NCBI GenBank assembly: GCA_963729275.1
Contig: CAVSNH010000013.1
Location: 1,116,001-1,180,000, forward strand
From: CAVSNH01 sp963729275
GTDB lineage: Bacteria; Actinomycetota; Acidimicrobiia; Acidimicrobiales; RAAP-2
DNA: 64,000 nt
Direction of reading: 5' to 3'
Shown here: one piece after another, positions 54,005-62,782 of the stretch
Position numbering within the stretch: position 1 is the first letter of the stretch
How the letters are laid out: each line of letters begins with the position of its first letter
Position numbers and translations under genes: made by a program
The notes under the pieces: model-generated
The model's database searches: none
What the model was told of the DNA's origin: nothing
Seen by the model: the letters and a program-made list of their open reading frames with translations, nothing else

Positions 54005-55325
54005 CACTGACCTCCTTGGCGAGCTCCCGGTAGGCCACTGCACCCCGGGACGTGGGATCGAAGACGGTGATGGGCTGACCGAACGAGGGCGCCTCGGAGA
54101 GCCGGACGGTGCGGGGGATGACGATGCGGCAGACCTTCGACCCGAAGTGCTGCCGGACTTCGACGGCCACCTCGTCGGCCAGCTTGGTCCGAGCGTCGTA
54201 CATGGTGAGAACGATGGTCGAGACATCGAGATCGGGATTGAGGCTGCTCGAGACCAGATGGACGTTCCGCATGAGCTGGCTCAGGCCTTCGAGGGCGTAG
54301 TACTCGCATTGGATCGGCACGAGGACCTCGTGGGCGGCAGCCAAGGCATTGACGGTGAGCAGCCCGAGGGAAGGAGGGCAATCGATGAGCACGTAGTCGA
54401 ACTCGTCGATCACGCTCTCCAGGGCCTTCTTGAGCTTGAGCTCGCGGCTGAAGGCGGGGACGAGCTCGATCTCGGCCCCGGCCAGGTCGATGGTGGCCGG
54501 GGCCACGAACAGATTCTTGATGCTGGTCGGCTCGACGCAATCCTCCATCGACGTTTCGCGCATAAGGACGTCGTACATGGACAGCTCGAAGCTACGGGCC
54601 TCTACCCCGAGTCCGGTGGTGGCATTTCCCTGCGGGTCGAGATCGATGACCAGGACCCGAAACCCCAACTCGGCGATGGCCGCCCCGAGGTTGACCGAGG
54701 TCGTGGTCTTACCCACCCCGCCCTTCTGGTTGGCCACGGCCATGACCCGGGGCAGGGGGTTGAGAGACCCGGCCTGCGTCTGCCCTCGGCTGGGATCGGC
54801 CGATTCCTCCACGGAAGCGGTGGCGGACGGCGGGGTTGGTCGTTCGGTGGCCGGCACAGATGGTTCAGGCGAGATCGCAGGCCCGAGCGTCTCAACCGCA
54901 GGAGGAGGAGGTGAGGGCGGAGCCTCGACCGCCCCGACGACCGGCCCGGGAGTACCGGGTGGGGCCTCCACGGAGCCATTGGCGGCGGGCGCCTCTTCGG
55001 TCCGTACCCGGGCTCGTCGTCGTAGAACTGGTGTCATATGCGGCTCGTCAACCGTGGGAGTAGGCGGTGGGAGGACGTCGTCGAGCTCGGCGTGAGCCGT
55101 CGCCACATCCGACAGCAGGGCTTGGAGGGGAACGATGTTGGCCGGATGCCGCCGGGCCGCCGAGGCGGCCTCGGATGCCGGTGAGCGGCCGCGAGGATCT
55201 GCGTCGGCGTCCGCTGTGCTGCCGTCCGCCGGCGGTGTTGGCTGCGAGATAGCCGAACCGCTTGTTGATCCCTTCGGCTCCTTTGCGGGTGCCCGGTTCC
55301 GACGCCGGCGGCCACGCATGATCAT
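53991..55325 (-). CDS. parA: Chromosome-partitioning ATPase ParA with a long N-terminal extension
   Basis: About 444 residues, against ~260-350 for most chromosomal ParA. The ATPase core starts at MAVANQKGGVGKTTT (deviant Walker A, about residue 194) and has DLDPQGNATTGLG, DYVLIDCPPSLGLLT and the later RTVRLSEAPSFGQPI segment. Residues 1-190 are basic at the start, then Pro/Ala/Glu-rich and probably disordered. The start at ATG 55325 has GGGGG ahead; the true start may be a few codons away. It works with ParB at the parS sites just upstream. Confidence 0.93.
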   Translation of the reverse strand: MIMRGRRRRNRAPAKEPKGSTSGSAISQPTPPADGSTADADADPRGRSPASEAASAARRHPANIVPLQALLSDVATAHAELDDVLPPPTPTVDEPHMTPVLRRRARVRTEEAPAANGSVEAPPGTPGPVVGAVEAPPSPPPPAVETLGPAISPEPSVPATERPTPPSATASVEESADPSRGQTQAGSLNPLPRVMAVANQKGGVGKTTTSVNLGAAIAELGFRVLVIDLDPQGNATTGLGVEARSFELSMYDVLMRETSMEDCVEPTSIKNLFVAPATIDLAGAEIELVPAFSRELKLKKALESVIDEFDYVLIDCPPSLGLLTVNALAAAHEVLVPIQCEYYALEGLSQLMRNVHLVSSSLNPDLDVSTIVLTMYDARTKLADEVAVEVRQHFGSKVCRIVIPRTVRLSEAPSFGQPITVFDPTSRGAVAYRELAKEVSGGSP

Positions 55326-55396
55326 GTGGTGCCCCCAGCAATCAAGGACCACATACTCGCCGCCGGGCCGGGGGCGGTCAAGTCTTTTCCTGCCGG

Positions 55397-55410
55397 TTTC
55401 ACGTGGAACA
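55397..55410. promoter_or_regulatory. parS-like centromere site 1
   Basis: GTTTCACGTGGAAC differs at one base from the palindromic parS core GTTTCACGTGAAAC. It lies 72 bp upstream of the parA start. Confidence 0.85.
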
Positions 55411-55569
55411 TGGAAGTCCCCTTCTCGCTTGCCGTCCCCACCGTGCCGCCGCAGCCGACTCCACTGGCACCACGTGCTTGCTGCCGAGGGCTGCCGCCCG
55501 CCTCAGGGCACCCTTCGAGACAACCACCCATGCCCGGTCAAGGTCGTCTCCGAAACCACCAATTTGGCC

Positions 55570-55583
55570 GTTTCACGTGGAAC
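55570..55583. promoter_or_regulatory. parS-like centromere site 2
   Basis: A second copy of exactly the same 14-mer, GTTTCACGTGGAAC, 173 bp from the first and in the same orientation. Confidence 0.85.
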
Positions 55584-55719
55584 GTCGGCACCGCCGCGGA
55601 TGCTCGGAATTTGGCCCGTTTCAAATGATACGTGGCAGCGGCAGCCGCCCACCTGGGGCCCGGCTGCTGCCCGGTCTTGCGCCCCCGTCGCCCGTCCATG
55701 GCCATTAGCACGGCCAAAA

Positions 55720-56400
55720 CTAGAACAATGGGCGCTTGACAGGGATCCCCGGCCGGCGCGGATACCGAGCGGCTATGGGGGTCGCCTTGTCAATGACCCG
55801 GTACCCGAACCGACCGAACCGGACCATTCGAGGCCGGGCCAGCCCCAACCGGGCCAAACCCGCGGCAGGCCAGCGATCGTCGTCGGTGGCCCCATCCGGT
55901 GGCTCGGAGACCACCAGCCGGCCGTCGAGGGATAGGAAGGCGGAGCCGCATTCGGCCGTGACCGCGGGTCGCCCGAATGAGCGTCCCGTGACGCACTCGA
56001 AGGCTTCTCGCAGCTCCGGCTGGTGGCCCAGTGATTCCGCCCTGCCGGTGGCCACTTCGGCCGATTCGGCCACATCCAGACGGGCAAGTGAGTGCTGCAG
56101 GAACTCCGCACGACGGTGGTTGGCCTCGACCAGGACGGCGCGGGTGGTCGGCCAGCAGACGGCGAGCACCAACCCCGGCGGGCCGCCTCCGGAGCCGAGA
56201 TCCAGCACCGACCCCGGTGCCTGCCCGAGCTCGGACTCGATGACCCCGACGAACCCCAGTGCGTGCTCCAGTTGTTCGGCCGCTGGCATGGGCCCGAGGA
56301 AGCCCAACCCCTTGGCGTGCTCGAGCTCCTCGGTGAGGCGTTCCTCGAGTTGAGGGTGACGCGGTTCGGTGCCCGGCGGCAATTCGTCGCCTGTGGTCAT
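55720..56400 (-). CDS. rsmG: 16S rRNA (guanine-N7) methyltransferase RsmG
   Basis: A 226-residue methyltransferase (GidB) modifying G527 of 16S rRNA. The SAM site is VLDLGSGGGPPGLVLA, followed by LVEANHRRAEFLQH and the VTGRSFG motif. The C-terminus reads RYPRRPGIPVKRPLF, the usual ending. ATG 56400 is preferred; a GTG two codons ahead is possible. It lies between jag and parA, as in most bacteria. Confidence 0.93.
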   Translation of the reverse strand: MTTGDELPPGTEPRHPQLEERLTEELEHAKGLGFLGPMPAAEQLEHALGFVGVIESELGQAPGSVLDLGSGGGPPGLVLAVCWPTTRAVLVEANHRRAEFLQHSLARLDVAESAEVATGRAESLGHQPELREAFECVTGRSFGRPAVTAECGSAFLSLDGRLVVSEPPDGATDDDRWPAAGLARLGLARPRMVRFGRFGYRVIDKATPIAARYPRRPGIPVKRPLF

Positions 56401-56492
56401 CTTCACCGCACCACTGCCCAGGACCCTGTCTGAACCTGGCCGCGGCCCCAACCCTCAACCAGCAGGGCGGCCGTCCGCCGACGGCAGCAGGG

Positions 56493-57446
56493 TCAGGATG
56501 CGACCGGCTGTATCACCACGTAGCGGGTGGGCTCGATGCCGTCGGAACGGGTGGCGACGCCCTCGATGTCCGTGACCGTGTCGTGGATGACCTTGCGGTC
56601 GGCGGGCGACATCGGCTCGAGCGCCCGCTCTTCTCCCGAAGCCTTGACCTCGTCGACAATGCCGAGGGTGAACCGCCTGAGGGCGCCAGCCCGCTTCTCG
56701 CGGTAGCCCCCCACATCGACGAGGATGCGGTCGGTTCGACTCTCGGACTGGCGCTGGACGAATGTGCGGGTCAAGTCCTGGACTGCCGCCAGGGTCGCGC
56801 CCCGTGGGCCCACCAACAACCCGAGGTCGTCGCCGGAGGCGGCTGCCTCGACGGTGTCCTCATCCAGGATCGAGACTGTCACATCCGCGTCGAGCCCGAA
56901 CTCCTGGATGAGCCCACTCAGGAATTGGCGAGCAGCTTCACCTTGCTCCTCAAGGGTCAACGAGCGCTCCATGGTCTCCTCACTCTCTCCACTCGACCGC
57001 CTGGTCCGCCCGACGCTCGAGCCAACCTCTCCATGTTGCCCCGCTTCGGCCTTCGGCGCCCGTCCGTTGTCCTGGCCACCGTTCCGAGGGCGTCGGCGAT
57101 TGGACCGACCCGACGAGGCTCCGGTCGAAGCTCCCGCTTTGGACCGGCCGCCGCTCGTCCGACTCCGGCCATCGTCTGCCGCGCTCGACCCTTCACCCCC
57201 GGCCGAGCTGCCGGTGCGGCTTCGATCGCGCTTGTCGGACCGCTGCCGCCGCCCCCGCTTCGGAGGCGGAACGACCGGGCGAACGCGAGCTTGGACCCGC
57301 GCCTCCCCGCGCAGGCGCCCAAAGAGTCCGGGTTTCGGTTCGCTCAGGATGACGAACTCGGCATCGTCCTCGGCCACCCCGAGTAGATCCAAAACCGTTT
57401 CCTTGGCCTCCGAAAGTGACTTGCCGCTGGCCTCGACCCATTCCAC
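56493..57446 (-). CDS. jag: Jag/KhpB RNA-binding protein
   Basis: A 317-residue protein with an N-terminal Jag domain (GKSLSEAKETVLDLLGVAEDDAEF, residues 8-31), a ~110-residue Arg/Ser/Gly-rich linker, a KH domain (with LLVGPRGATLAAVQDL) and a C-terminal R3H domain (PMSPADRKVIHDTV...). KhpB proteins bind RNA and influence cell division and envelope synthesis. It starts with GTG 3 bp after yidC, so it is translationally linked to the insertase. Confidence 0.93.
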   Translation of the reverse strand: MEWVEASGKSLSEAKETVLDLLGVAEDDAEFVILSEPKPGLFGRLRGEARVQARVRPVVPPPKRGRRQRSDKRDRSRTGSSAGGEGSSAADDGRSRTSGGRSKAGASTGASSGRSNRRRPRNGGQDNGRAPKAEAGQHGEVGSSVGRTRRSSGESEETMERSLTLEEQGEAARQFLSGLIQEFGLDADVTVSILDEDTVEAAASGDDLGLLVGPRGATLAAVQDLTRTFVQRQSESRTDRILVDVGGYREKRAGALRRFTLGIVDEVKASGEERALEPMSPADRKVIHDTVTDIEGVATRSDGIEPTRYVVIQPVAS

Positions 57447-57449
57447 CTC

Positions 57450-58721
57450 TTACCGCGCCTTTCTCGCTCGCTTTGCCTTCGACCTCGGGTGTGGCTTGTC
57501 CACCTTTTCCGCTTCGGCATCACCGGCCGCCGTCCCACCGGACCGGGCCCGGTTCCCCGATGCCGGTCGGCCCCCACCCGAACGGGGCCGACTCCCCTGC
57601 GATGGACGCTTGCCGTTGGCCGGGCTGCCACTGGTGCGGGCACCGTTCGTTTTCGCCGCCGTACGGCCGTTCTCGGTGGCCGAAGCATCGACCACCTTGT
57701 CCACCTTGTCCACCTTGTCGGCGTTGCCGTTGGTCGCTGCCCGCTCGACCGGCTTCGGTCGGGCGGTGGACGAGCCACCGGCCCGCGGCAGCGCCTTCTC
57801 TCCCTGGGGTTTTCCTCCGGAGCCACCCTTGGCCGCGGGCTTGACTCCCGCCGAGGGTGCAGGCGGCCCGGCCACGATGCCCCTGCGGAACAACACTTCC
57901 TGGGTGGCGATGCGGATGGCGCTCGAGAAAATGAAATAGACGTTCAGAATAGCGGCCACATTTAGGTAAATGAGACCGAAGATGAGCGGCAGGTATTTCT
58001 GCATCATGGCCGCTTGAGGATTGGCCTGGTTCGCTTGCGGGTTCCGGGCGTTCAAGCGAGCCATCTGCAGGTACTGGAGGGCCACGGCTGCGAGGACCAA
58101 GAGGAGGTAGGGGATGCCCACCCAGAGCGAGCTGTGGTGGGAGAGGAGCTTGTCGGCGAAGTTCATGCCGAACGAGTTCAACTGGCCGTGCGCGGCCACG
58201 ATGTCCTGGTACATCTTGGACGAGTGACTCAGATAGCGAGGCTCGGCCTTGACGATGGGTGGCAACGAGACTTTGTGGCCGTTCACCACCTTGGTCACGG
58301 GGATGGTCACCGTGTTGGTGATTCCACGAATGACGTTGTAGAGGATGATGAAGGCGGGGAACTGCAGGAGCATGGGAAGACAACCCGAGGCGGGGTTGAC
58401 ATTGTGCTCCTTATAGAGCTTCATCATTTCTTCGTTTAGCTGGGTCCGGTTCTCCGCTCCCTTATATTTCTGTTGGAGCTTCTTCATTTCCGGGCTCAGC
58501 GCCTGCATGGCCGCCATGTTCTTGGTGCTCTTGACGGTGAGCGGCGTCAGCAGCGCCATGATCACAATCGTCAGCAGGGCGACGTCGATGGGGTAGTTGG
58601 GCACCACCGCGAAGAAGAAGGCGAGGACGTCGGCCACCAGCTTGAGAAGCGGCTGGAAGATGGCGCCGATCTGGTGCACGATCGAGTTCTCGGCCAGAAG
58701 GCTGCGGATGACGGCGGTCAC
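57450..58721 (-). CDS. yidC: Membrane protein insertase YidC
   Basis: A 423-residue Oxa1/YidC-type insertase that places proteins into the cytoplasmic membrane. After an amphipathic N-terminus the family core runs PLTVKSTKNMAAMQALSPEMKKLQQKYK (in parts), GCLPMLLQFPAFIILYNVIRG, and later hydrophobic segments, five in all. The last ~130 residues are a basic, low-complexity cytoplasmic tail that may bind ribosomes. It overlaps yidD by 4 bp. Confidence 0.95.
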   Translation of the reverse strand: MTAVIRSLLAENSIVHQIGAIFQPLLKLVADVLAFFFAVVPNYPIDVALLTIVIMALLTPLTVKSTKNMAAMQALSPEMKKLQQKYKGAENRTQLNEEMMKLYKEHNVNPASGCLPMLLQFPAFIILYNVIRGITNTVTIPVTKVVNGHKVSLPPIVKAEPRYLSHSSKMYQDIVAAHGQLNSFGMNFADKLLSHHSSLWVGIPYLLLVLAAVALQYLQMARLNARNPQANQANPQAAMMQKYLPLIFGLIYLNVAAILNVYFIFSSAIRIATQEVLFRRGIVAGPPAPSAGVKPAAKGGSGGKPQGEKALPRAGGSSTARPKPVERAATNGNADKVDKVDKVVDASATENGRTAAKTNGARTSGSPANGKRPSQGSRPRSGGGRPASGNRARSGGTAAGDAEAEKVDKPHPRSKAKRARKAR

Positions 58722-59035
58722 GGCGTCCTCCGTTCAGGCACCGGGTCGAACCCGTGACCCCCCCACGGCCGGCACCGCAACAACCGGCGGAGGGCCAGCC
58801 TGCCTCCGGACCAGATCCCGTGTGCCCCGATGGCCTCGATGGCATAGCTCGAGCAGGTGGGCGTAAACCGACAGCCCGTCGGGCGCCCCGCCCGTGCCAG
58901 CTGATAGGCACGGATGGCAGAGACGATGGCCTTCTTGGACGCCCCCTGGTCGCTCGTGCCTACCGTTGGGGTCGGAAACGGGCGCTCGGGTGAGGGTGCG
59001 GTCGTGGTGGTTGTGGGGGTGGTGTCCACGCTCAT
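58718..59035 (-). CDS. yidD: YidD membrane protein insertion efficiency factor
   Basis: A 105-residue YidD. The core reads AIRAYQLARAGRPTGCRFTPTCSSYAIEAIGAHG in parts, with the conserved Cys, and ends RPWGGHGFDPVPE. The first ~30 residues are Thr/Pro-rich and not part of the family core. It overlaps rnpA and yidC by 4 bp each, and assists YidC. Confidence 0.92.
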   Translation of the reverse strand: MSVDTTPTTTTTAPSPERPFPTPTVGTSDQGASKKAIVSAIRAYQLARAGRPTGCRFTPTCSSYAIEAIGAHGIWSGGRLALRRLLRCRPWGGHGFDPVPERRTP

Positions 59036-59406
59036 CCGGCTCTCACCTGGGCATTCCCTTCCCGCCCTTCCCGGCGGGCCAGCGCCTGTTGCGTCGCCCT
59101 GGTCACCGCCTCCCGAAGCTCCGAGGCGGCCACCATGGTGGCGCCGGGGGCGGCGCTGACCAGGTACGCCCCATCCTGGAGGCTCGGGGCCAAGTCGCGC
59201 ATCACGGCACGTATCCGTCGCCGCAGACGGTTCCGGACGACGGCCCCGCCCACCCGTCGGCTCACGGCGAAGCCCACAAGCGGTCCTCCCGGCTCTGCGA
59301 CCTGGGCAAACGATACACCGATGGGCCCGGATCGACCGCGCGCCGGAGCCTTTCGCAGAGCCGCGAAAACCCGTTGCGACCGGATTCGCCCGATCCGGGG
59401 CGTCAA
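59032..59406 (-). CDS. rnpA: Ribonuclease P protein component
   Basis: About 124 residues from a TTG at 59406, 11 bp after the rpmH stop. The RNA-binding signature VGGAVVRNRLRRRIRAV is present (about 60-76), with GFAVSRR just before. It forms RNase P with the RNA subunit (not in this window) and matures tRNA 5' ends. No ATG or GTG fits between rpmH and the family start, so TTG is likely. Confidence 0.9.
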   Translation of the reverse strand: MTPRIGRIRSQRVFAALRKAPARGRSGPIGVSFAQVAEPGGPLVGFAVSRRVGGAVVRNRLRRRIRAVMRDLAPSLQDGAYLVSAAPGATMVAASELREAVTRATQQALARREGREGNAQVRAG

Positions 59407-59417
59407 CGGGCTCGCCG

Positions 59418-59552
59418 TCAGACGGAAAGCCGGCGGCGCCCCTTGGCCCGTCGGGAACGGATGACCGCTCGGCCGGCTTTGGTCGACATTCGCTTGCGGA
59501 AACCGTGGGTCTTGGCGCGTTTGCGCACATTGGGCTGGTACGTCCGTTTCAT
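59418..59552 (-). CDS. rpmH: 50S ribosomal protein L34
   Basis: A 44-residue L34: MKRTYQPNVRKRAKTHGFRK then MSTKAGRAVIRSRRAKGRRR and LSV. It is the first gene of the rpmH-rnpA-yidD-yidC-jag-rsmG cluster, divergent from dnaA. AAGGAAG lies about 10 bp before its ATG. Confidence 0.97.
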   Translation of the reverse strand: MKRTYQPNVRKRAKTHGFRKRMSTKAGRAVIRSRRAKGRRRLSV

Positions 59553-59701
59553 ACATCGACTTCCTTCCCCGGCCTGGACAGCAGGGAGAGAACGTTCCTC
59601 GTTGGCAAGGGGTCCCGTTCGTGGCGATCAGGACATTCCCGCACATCGTAGGCGAGATGGGCCGGCGCGCACACGTCGAAACGGCCGAGGCACGCGGCGT
59701 G

Positions 59702-59719
59702 GGCACGGTGTACCGTGCC
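59702..59719. promoter_or_regulatory. Inverted repeat GGCACGGT-gt-ACCGTGCC
   Basis: Two perfect 8-bp arms with a 2-bp centre, about 200 bp before dnaA and 150 bp before rpmH. It resembles an operator; the binding protein is unknown. Confidence 0.6.
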
Positions 59720-59854
59720 AACACGGCAGGCTGCCCCGGGCTCGTCGGAGTGCCCCCGGGGGACCATCCACTCGACCGACCACCATCCACTTGGAGTGCC
59801 AGAACGAGCACTGCTCCTTCGGGCCACCCGGAGGGCGCAGGCCGCGATCACTTC

Positions 59855-59885
59855 TCGTCCACAGCTGTGGAAATCACTGTGGACC
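59855..59885 (+). promoter_or_regulatory. DnaA-box cluster before dnaA
   Basis: TCGTCCACA at 59855 and, in reverse, TGTGGACCA at 59878 each match the actinobacterial box TTGTCCACA in eight of nine positions. Between them TCCACAGCTGTGGA (59858-59871) is a perfect 14-bp palindrome made of two opposed partial boxes. They lie 30-60 bp before the GTG, suggesting DnaA autoregulation. Confidence 0.65.
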
Positions 59886-59915
59886 AAGCACACGCTGCGA
59901 AGGGCGGAGCCCCAC

Positions 59916-61340
59916 GTGAACGACACCGAAGAGCTGTGGACATCTTGCTCGGAGATCCTGCGGAAGCAGGCCGGAGATGCGAGCTGGCGGACATGCCTCT
60001 CGGCCATCACGCCACTCGCCGTTCAGGACCGCGAGATCAGATTGGGGGTTCCCAACCGGTTGATCCGTGACCGGATCGCCGATCGATACCTCGGCCTGAT
60101 CCAGCACACGGTGAGCACCACCCTGGGCCGCGACCTCTCTGTCGAGCTCGAGGTGACCGCTCCGGAGGAACTGATACCTGACGACGAGCCCATCGGAGCG
60201 TCATCCGAGCTCGACGGACAACGTAGCGCTCCCACGCCGTCATGGGGTGAGCCCGCCGCCCAGACGGACCGTTCCTCCCGCCCGCTGCCGGGCAACCCAG
60301 CAGCTCTCGATCGGCGCTACACGTTCGAGAACTTCGTCATCGCATCGTCCAACCGTTTCGCCCATGCGGCGGCACGGTCGGTCGCCGAGTCGCCCGGCCA
60401 CTCCTACAACCCGCTGTTCATCTACGGCGACGCCGGCCTCGGAAAGACCCACATCCTTCACGCCATTGGCAACTACGTCCGCGAGAATTTCAGTGGCCGA
60501 AATGTCCGGTATGTCACCCTCGAGACGTACATGAACGAATTCGTGGTGGCCATCCGTACCAACGCCATGATCGCCTTCAAGCGGCGTTATCGGGAGTGCG
60601 ACGTCCTCCTGATCGACGACGTGCAGTTCATGGAGCGAAAGGAGTCCCTGCAAGAGGAGTTCTTCCACACGTTCAATTCGCTCTATGGCTCATCCAGCCA
60701 GATCGTGCTCACTTCCGATCGACCACCCAAGTCCATCGCCACCCTCGAAGACCGTCTGCGCAGTCGCTTCCTCTCCGGGCTCATCACCGAGATCCAGCCG
60801 CCCGACCTCGAGACACGTCTCGCCATCCTGCAGACCAAAGCCCTCCTCGAGCGGGTCAACGTGCCCGATGACGTGCTCGAATTCATCGCTACCCATGTGA
60901 AGGACAACATCCGGGAGCTCGAAGGGGCCCTCATACGGGTCACGGCCTTTGCCAGCCTCTATGGGCAGCCACTGAGCCGAGAGCTTGCCGAAGAGGTCCT
61001 CTCCGACATCGTGGCGGCCGACAAACCCCGACCCATCACTCCCCAACTCATCCTGGCGGCCACGGCTGAGGCCTTCGGGTTCTCGGTCGAGGAGCTTCGA
61101 GGCCCGAATCGCCGGCGTCCGTTGGTCACGGCCCGCCAGGTCAGCATGTACGTCTTCCGCGAGCTCACCGAGTTCAGCTACCCGGCCATCGGGCGCGAGT
61201 TCGGCGGTCGGGATCACTCGACCGTCATCCACGCCGTCGAAAAGATCGCCGGCCTCATGAAGGAGCGCCAGCAGATCTACACCCAAGTCACCGATCTGAT
61301 CGTGAGTATCCGGACCGGCACCACCGGCGCATCCACTTGA
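59916..61340 (+). CDS. dnaA: Chromosomal replication initiator DnaA
   Basis: A 474-residue initiator from GTG 59916, which follows GGCGGAG. Domain I is at the N-terminus (ELWTSCSEILRKQAG), domain II a short linker, domain III the AAA+ ATPase with Walker A GDAGLGKTH and Walker B LLIDDVQFM, and domain IV the DNA-binding helix-turn-helix ending in the signature GGRDHSTVIHA. Reading could extend upstream to 59715, but that would cover the DnaA boxes. Confidence 0.97.
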   Translation: MNDTEELWTSCSEILRKQAGDASWRTCLSAITPLAVQDREIRLGVPNRLIRDRIADRYLGLIQHTVSTTLGRDLSVELEVTAPEELIPDDEPIGASSELDGQRSAPTPSWGEPAAQTDRSSRPLPGNPAALDRRYTFENFVIASSNRFAHAAARSVAESPGHSYNPLFIYGDAGLGKTHILHAIGNYVRENFSGRNVRYVTLETYMNEFVVAIRTNAMIAFKRRYRECDVLLIDDVQFMERKESLQEEFFHTFNSLYGSSSQIVLTSDRPPKSIATLEDRLRSRFLSGLITEIQPPDLETRLAILQTKALLERVNVPDDVLEFIATHVKDNIRELEGALIRVTAFASLYGQPLSRELAEEVLSDIVAADKPRPITPQLILAATAEAFGFSVEELRGPNRRRPLVTARQVSMYVFRELTEFSYPAIGREFGGRDHSTVIHAVEKIAGLMKERQQIYTQVTDLIVSIRTGTTGAST

Positions 61341-61633
61341 TGACCGAGTCCTCTACCGGGCGCGACTTGTCCCGAAGTTGTGCACCATCTGTGGAAAGAG
61401 CGGCAAGCCGCGGTGGGTTATCTGTGAACTCTGGTGAACTTTTCCGGAACCGACCATCCTCCCGAAGCGTAAAGTTCGCTTCCCTCTGGACACGGGGGAT
61501 GATCGGTGGACAGCCAAATGTGTCAGACGCTGGGACAACGACATGTCATCCCCAATCCACAGCCCTTACTACCATTACTAGAAGTATTTAAAGAATAAAG
61601 AAAAGAGTAGAAGACAATGCACGAGGACAGCCG
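61341..61633. other. Probable oriC region (dnaA-dnaN gap)
   Basis: 293 bp with several weak DnaA-box-like sequences (CTGTGGAAA, TTATCTGTG, GGTGGACAG, AATCCACAG) followed at about 61564-61620 by the most AT-rich stretch of the vicinity (ttactaccattactag..., aagaataaagaaaaga), suitable as the unwinding element. The position between dnaA and dnaN is the usual actinobacterial origin. Assignment rests on position and composition. Confidence 0.75.
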
Positions 61634-62782
61634 GTGAAGTTCCGTTGCGAGCGCGACTCGCTCGTCGAAGCGCTATCCACGGCTGGGCGTGCCGTCAGTA
61701 CCCGGTCGATGGCATCCATGGCCCTGAGCGGGATTCGGATCGAGGCCAGCGGGAACACCCTGACTGCGGTCGGGACCGACCTCGACCTCACCGTACATGT
61801 GAAATCCGAAGCCATCGGGATCAGCGATGGAGTGTGTGTGGCACCCGCCCGTCTGCTGGTGGACATCGTGCGATCGTTGGAGCCCGGAGCAGTGACGGTG
61901 GAGGCGGACACCGACAAAGTGGAGATCGGTGCGGCCCGATCACGATTCAGCTTGCGGACGTTCCCGGTCGAGGAGTTCCCGTCACTCCCGGCACCGCCCG
62001 AGCCGGTGACCTTCCTGCCTGCGTCCAGCCTGGCCGGAGCCCTCCGCCAAGTCGTACGGGCAGCCTCGAGTGATGACGCCCGACCACTGCTGACCGGTGT
62101 CCTCATCGCCCCGGAGGGCAAGGGGGTGCGGTTGGTGGCAACCGACTCCTACCGGCTGGCCATGCGGGACATCGACGGCACCGAGTCATTTTCCGATCAG
62201 ACCCAAATCCTCGTCCCTGCCCGGGCTTTGGCCGAACTACAGCGGCTTTCCCTACTTTCCAGTGGGACGAAAGACACCGGTGAAGGCGACGAGACCGGTG
62301 CCGACGGCTTCGCCACCGTGGGTCTGGCCATGGGGGACCACGACGTGACCTTCGTGGCTGAAAATGTCCACGTGAGCACCCGGTTGATCGACGGCAGTTA
62401 CCCGGACTACCGGCAACTCATCCCCGCCGATTATCCGAATCGGCTTCACGTCGGCAAGGACTCCCTCCTCGATGCGTTACGGAGGGTGCGGTTGCTCGTT
62501 CGGGACAACACCACCCCAGTGCGCTTGTCCATGCGTTCGGGCGGTGTCGACCTCACTGTGGTCTCCCAAGAGGTGGGGGATGCCAGCGAGACGGTGGACG
62601 CCGACTTCGACGGCGAGGAGCTCACCATCGCGTTCAACCCCACGTACCTCATCGACGGAGTCGAAGCCGTCAACGGCGACGAGGTGTTGCTCGAGACGGT
62701 GGACGCCACCAAGCCGGCCACTGTGAGGGCTGCCGAGCGGACGGACTATCGCTACCTCCTGATGCCGGTGCGGGTGTCGTGA
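61634..62782 (+). CDS. dnaN: DNA polymerase III beta sliding clamp
   Basis: A 382-residue clamp starting with GTG (MKFRCERDSLVEALSTAGRAV). The three clamp domains are recognisable by length and by RPLLTGVLIAPEGKGVRLVATDSYRLAM (in parts) and the ending YLLMPVRV. It holds polymerase III on DNA. It follows the presumed origin, with GAGGA before the start. Confidence 0.97.
   Translation: MKFRCERDSLVEALSTAGRAVSTRSMASMALSGIRIEASGNTLTAVGTDLDLTVHVKSEAIGISDGVCVAPARLLVDIVRSLEPGAVTVEADTDKVEIGAARSRFSLRTFPVEEFPSLPAPPEPVTFLPASSLAGALRQVVRAASSDDARPLLTGVLIAPEGKGVRLVATDSYRLAMRDIDGTESFSDQTQILVPARALAELQRLSLLSSGTKDTGEGDETGADGFATVGLAMGDHDVTFVAENVHVSTRLIDGSYPDYRQLIPADYPNRLHVGKDSLLDALRRVRLLVRDNTTPVRLSMRSGGVDLTVVSQEVGDASETVDADFDGEELTIAFNPTYLIDGVEAVNGDEVLLETVDATKPATVRAAERTDYRYLLMPVRVS

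Larger units (their letters stand above)
55326..55719. other. Intergenic region with two parS-like sites
   Basis: 394 bp between rsmG and parA on the same strand. Two parS-like 14-mers are the only recognisable elements (separate entries). I saw no gene and no clear promoter for parA. Confidence 0.6.
59553..59915. other. rpmH-dnaA divergent intergenic region
   Basis: 363 bp carrying the promoters of the rpmH operon and dnaA. It holds an inverted repeat at 59702-59719 and a cluster of DnaA-box-like sequences at 59855-59885. No gene seen. Confidence 0.7.

Noticed and set aside
58741..58765. tRNA T-arm-like sequence (gggtcgaaccc)
   Set aside because: It lies in the yidD coding end, and no acceptor or anticodon arms can be drawn around it.
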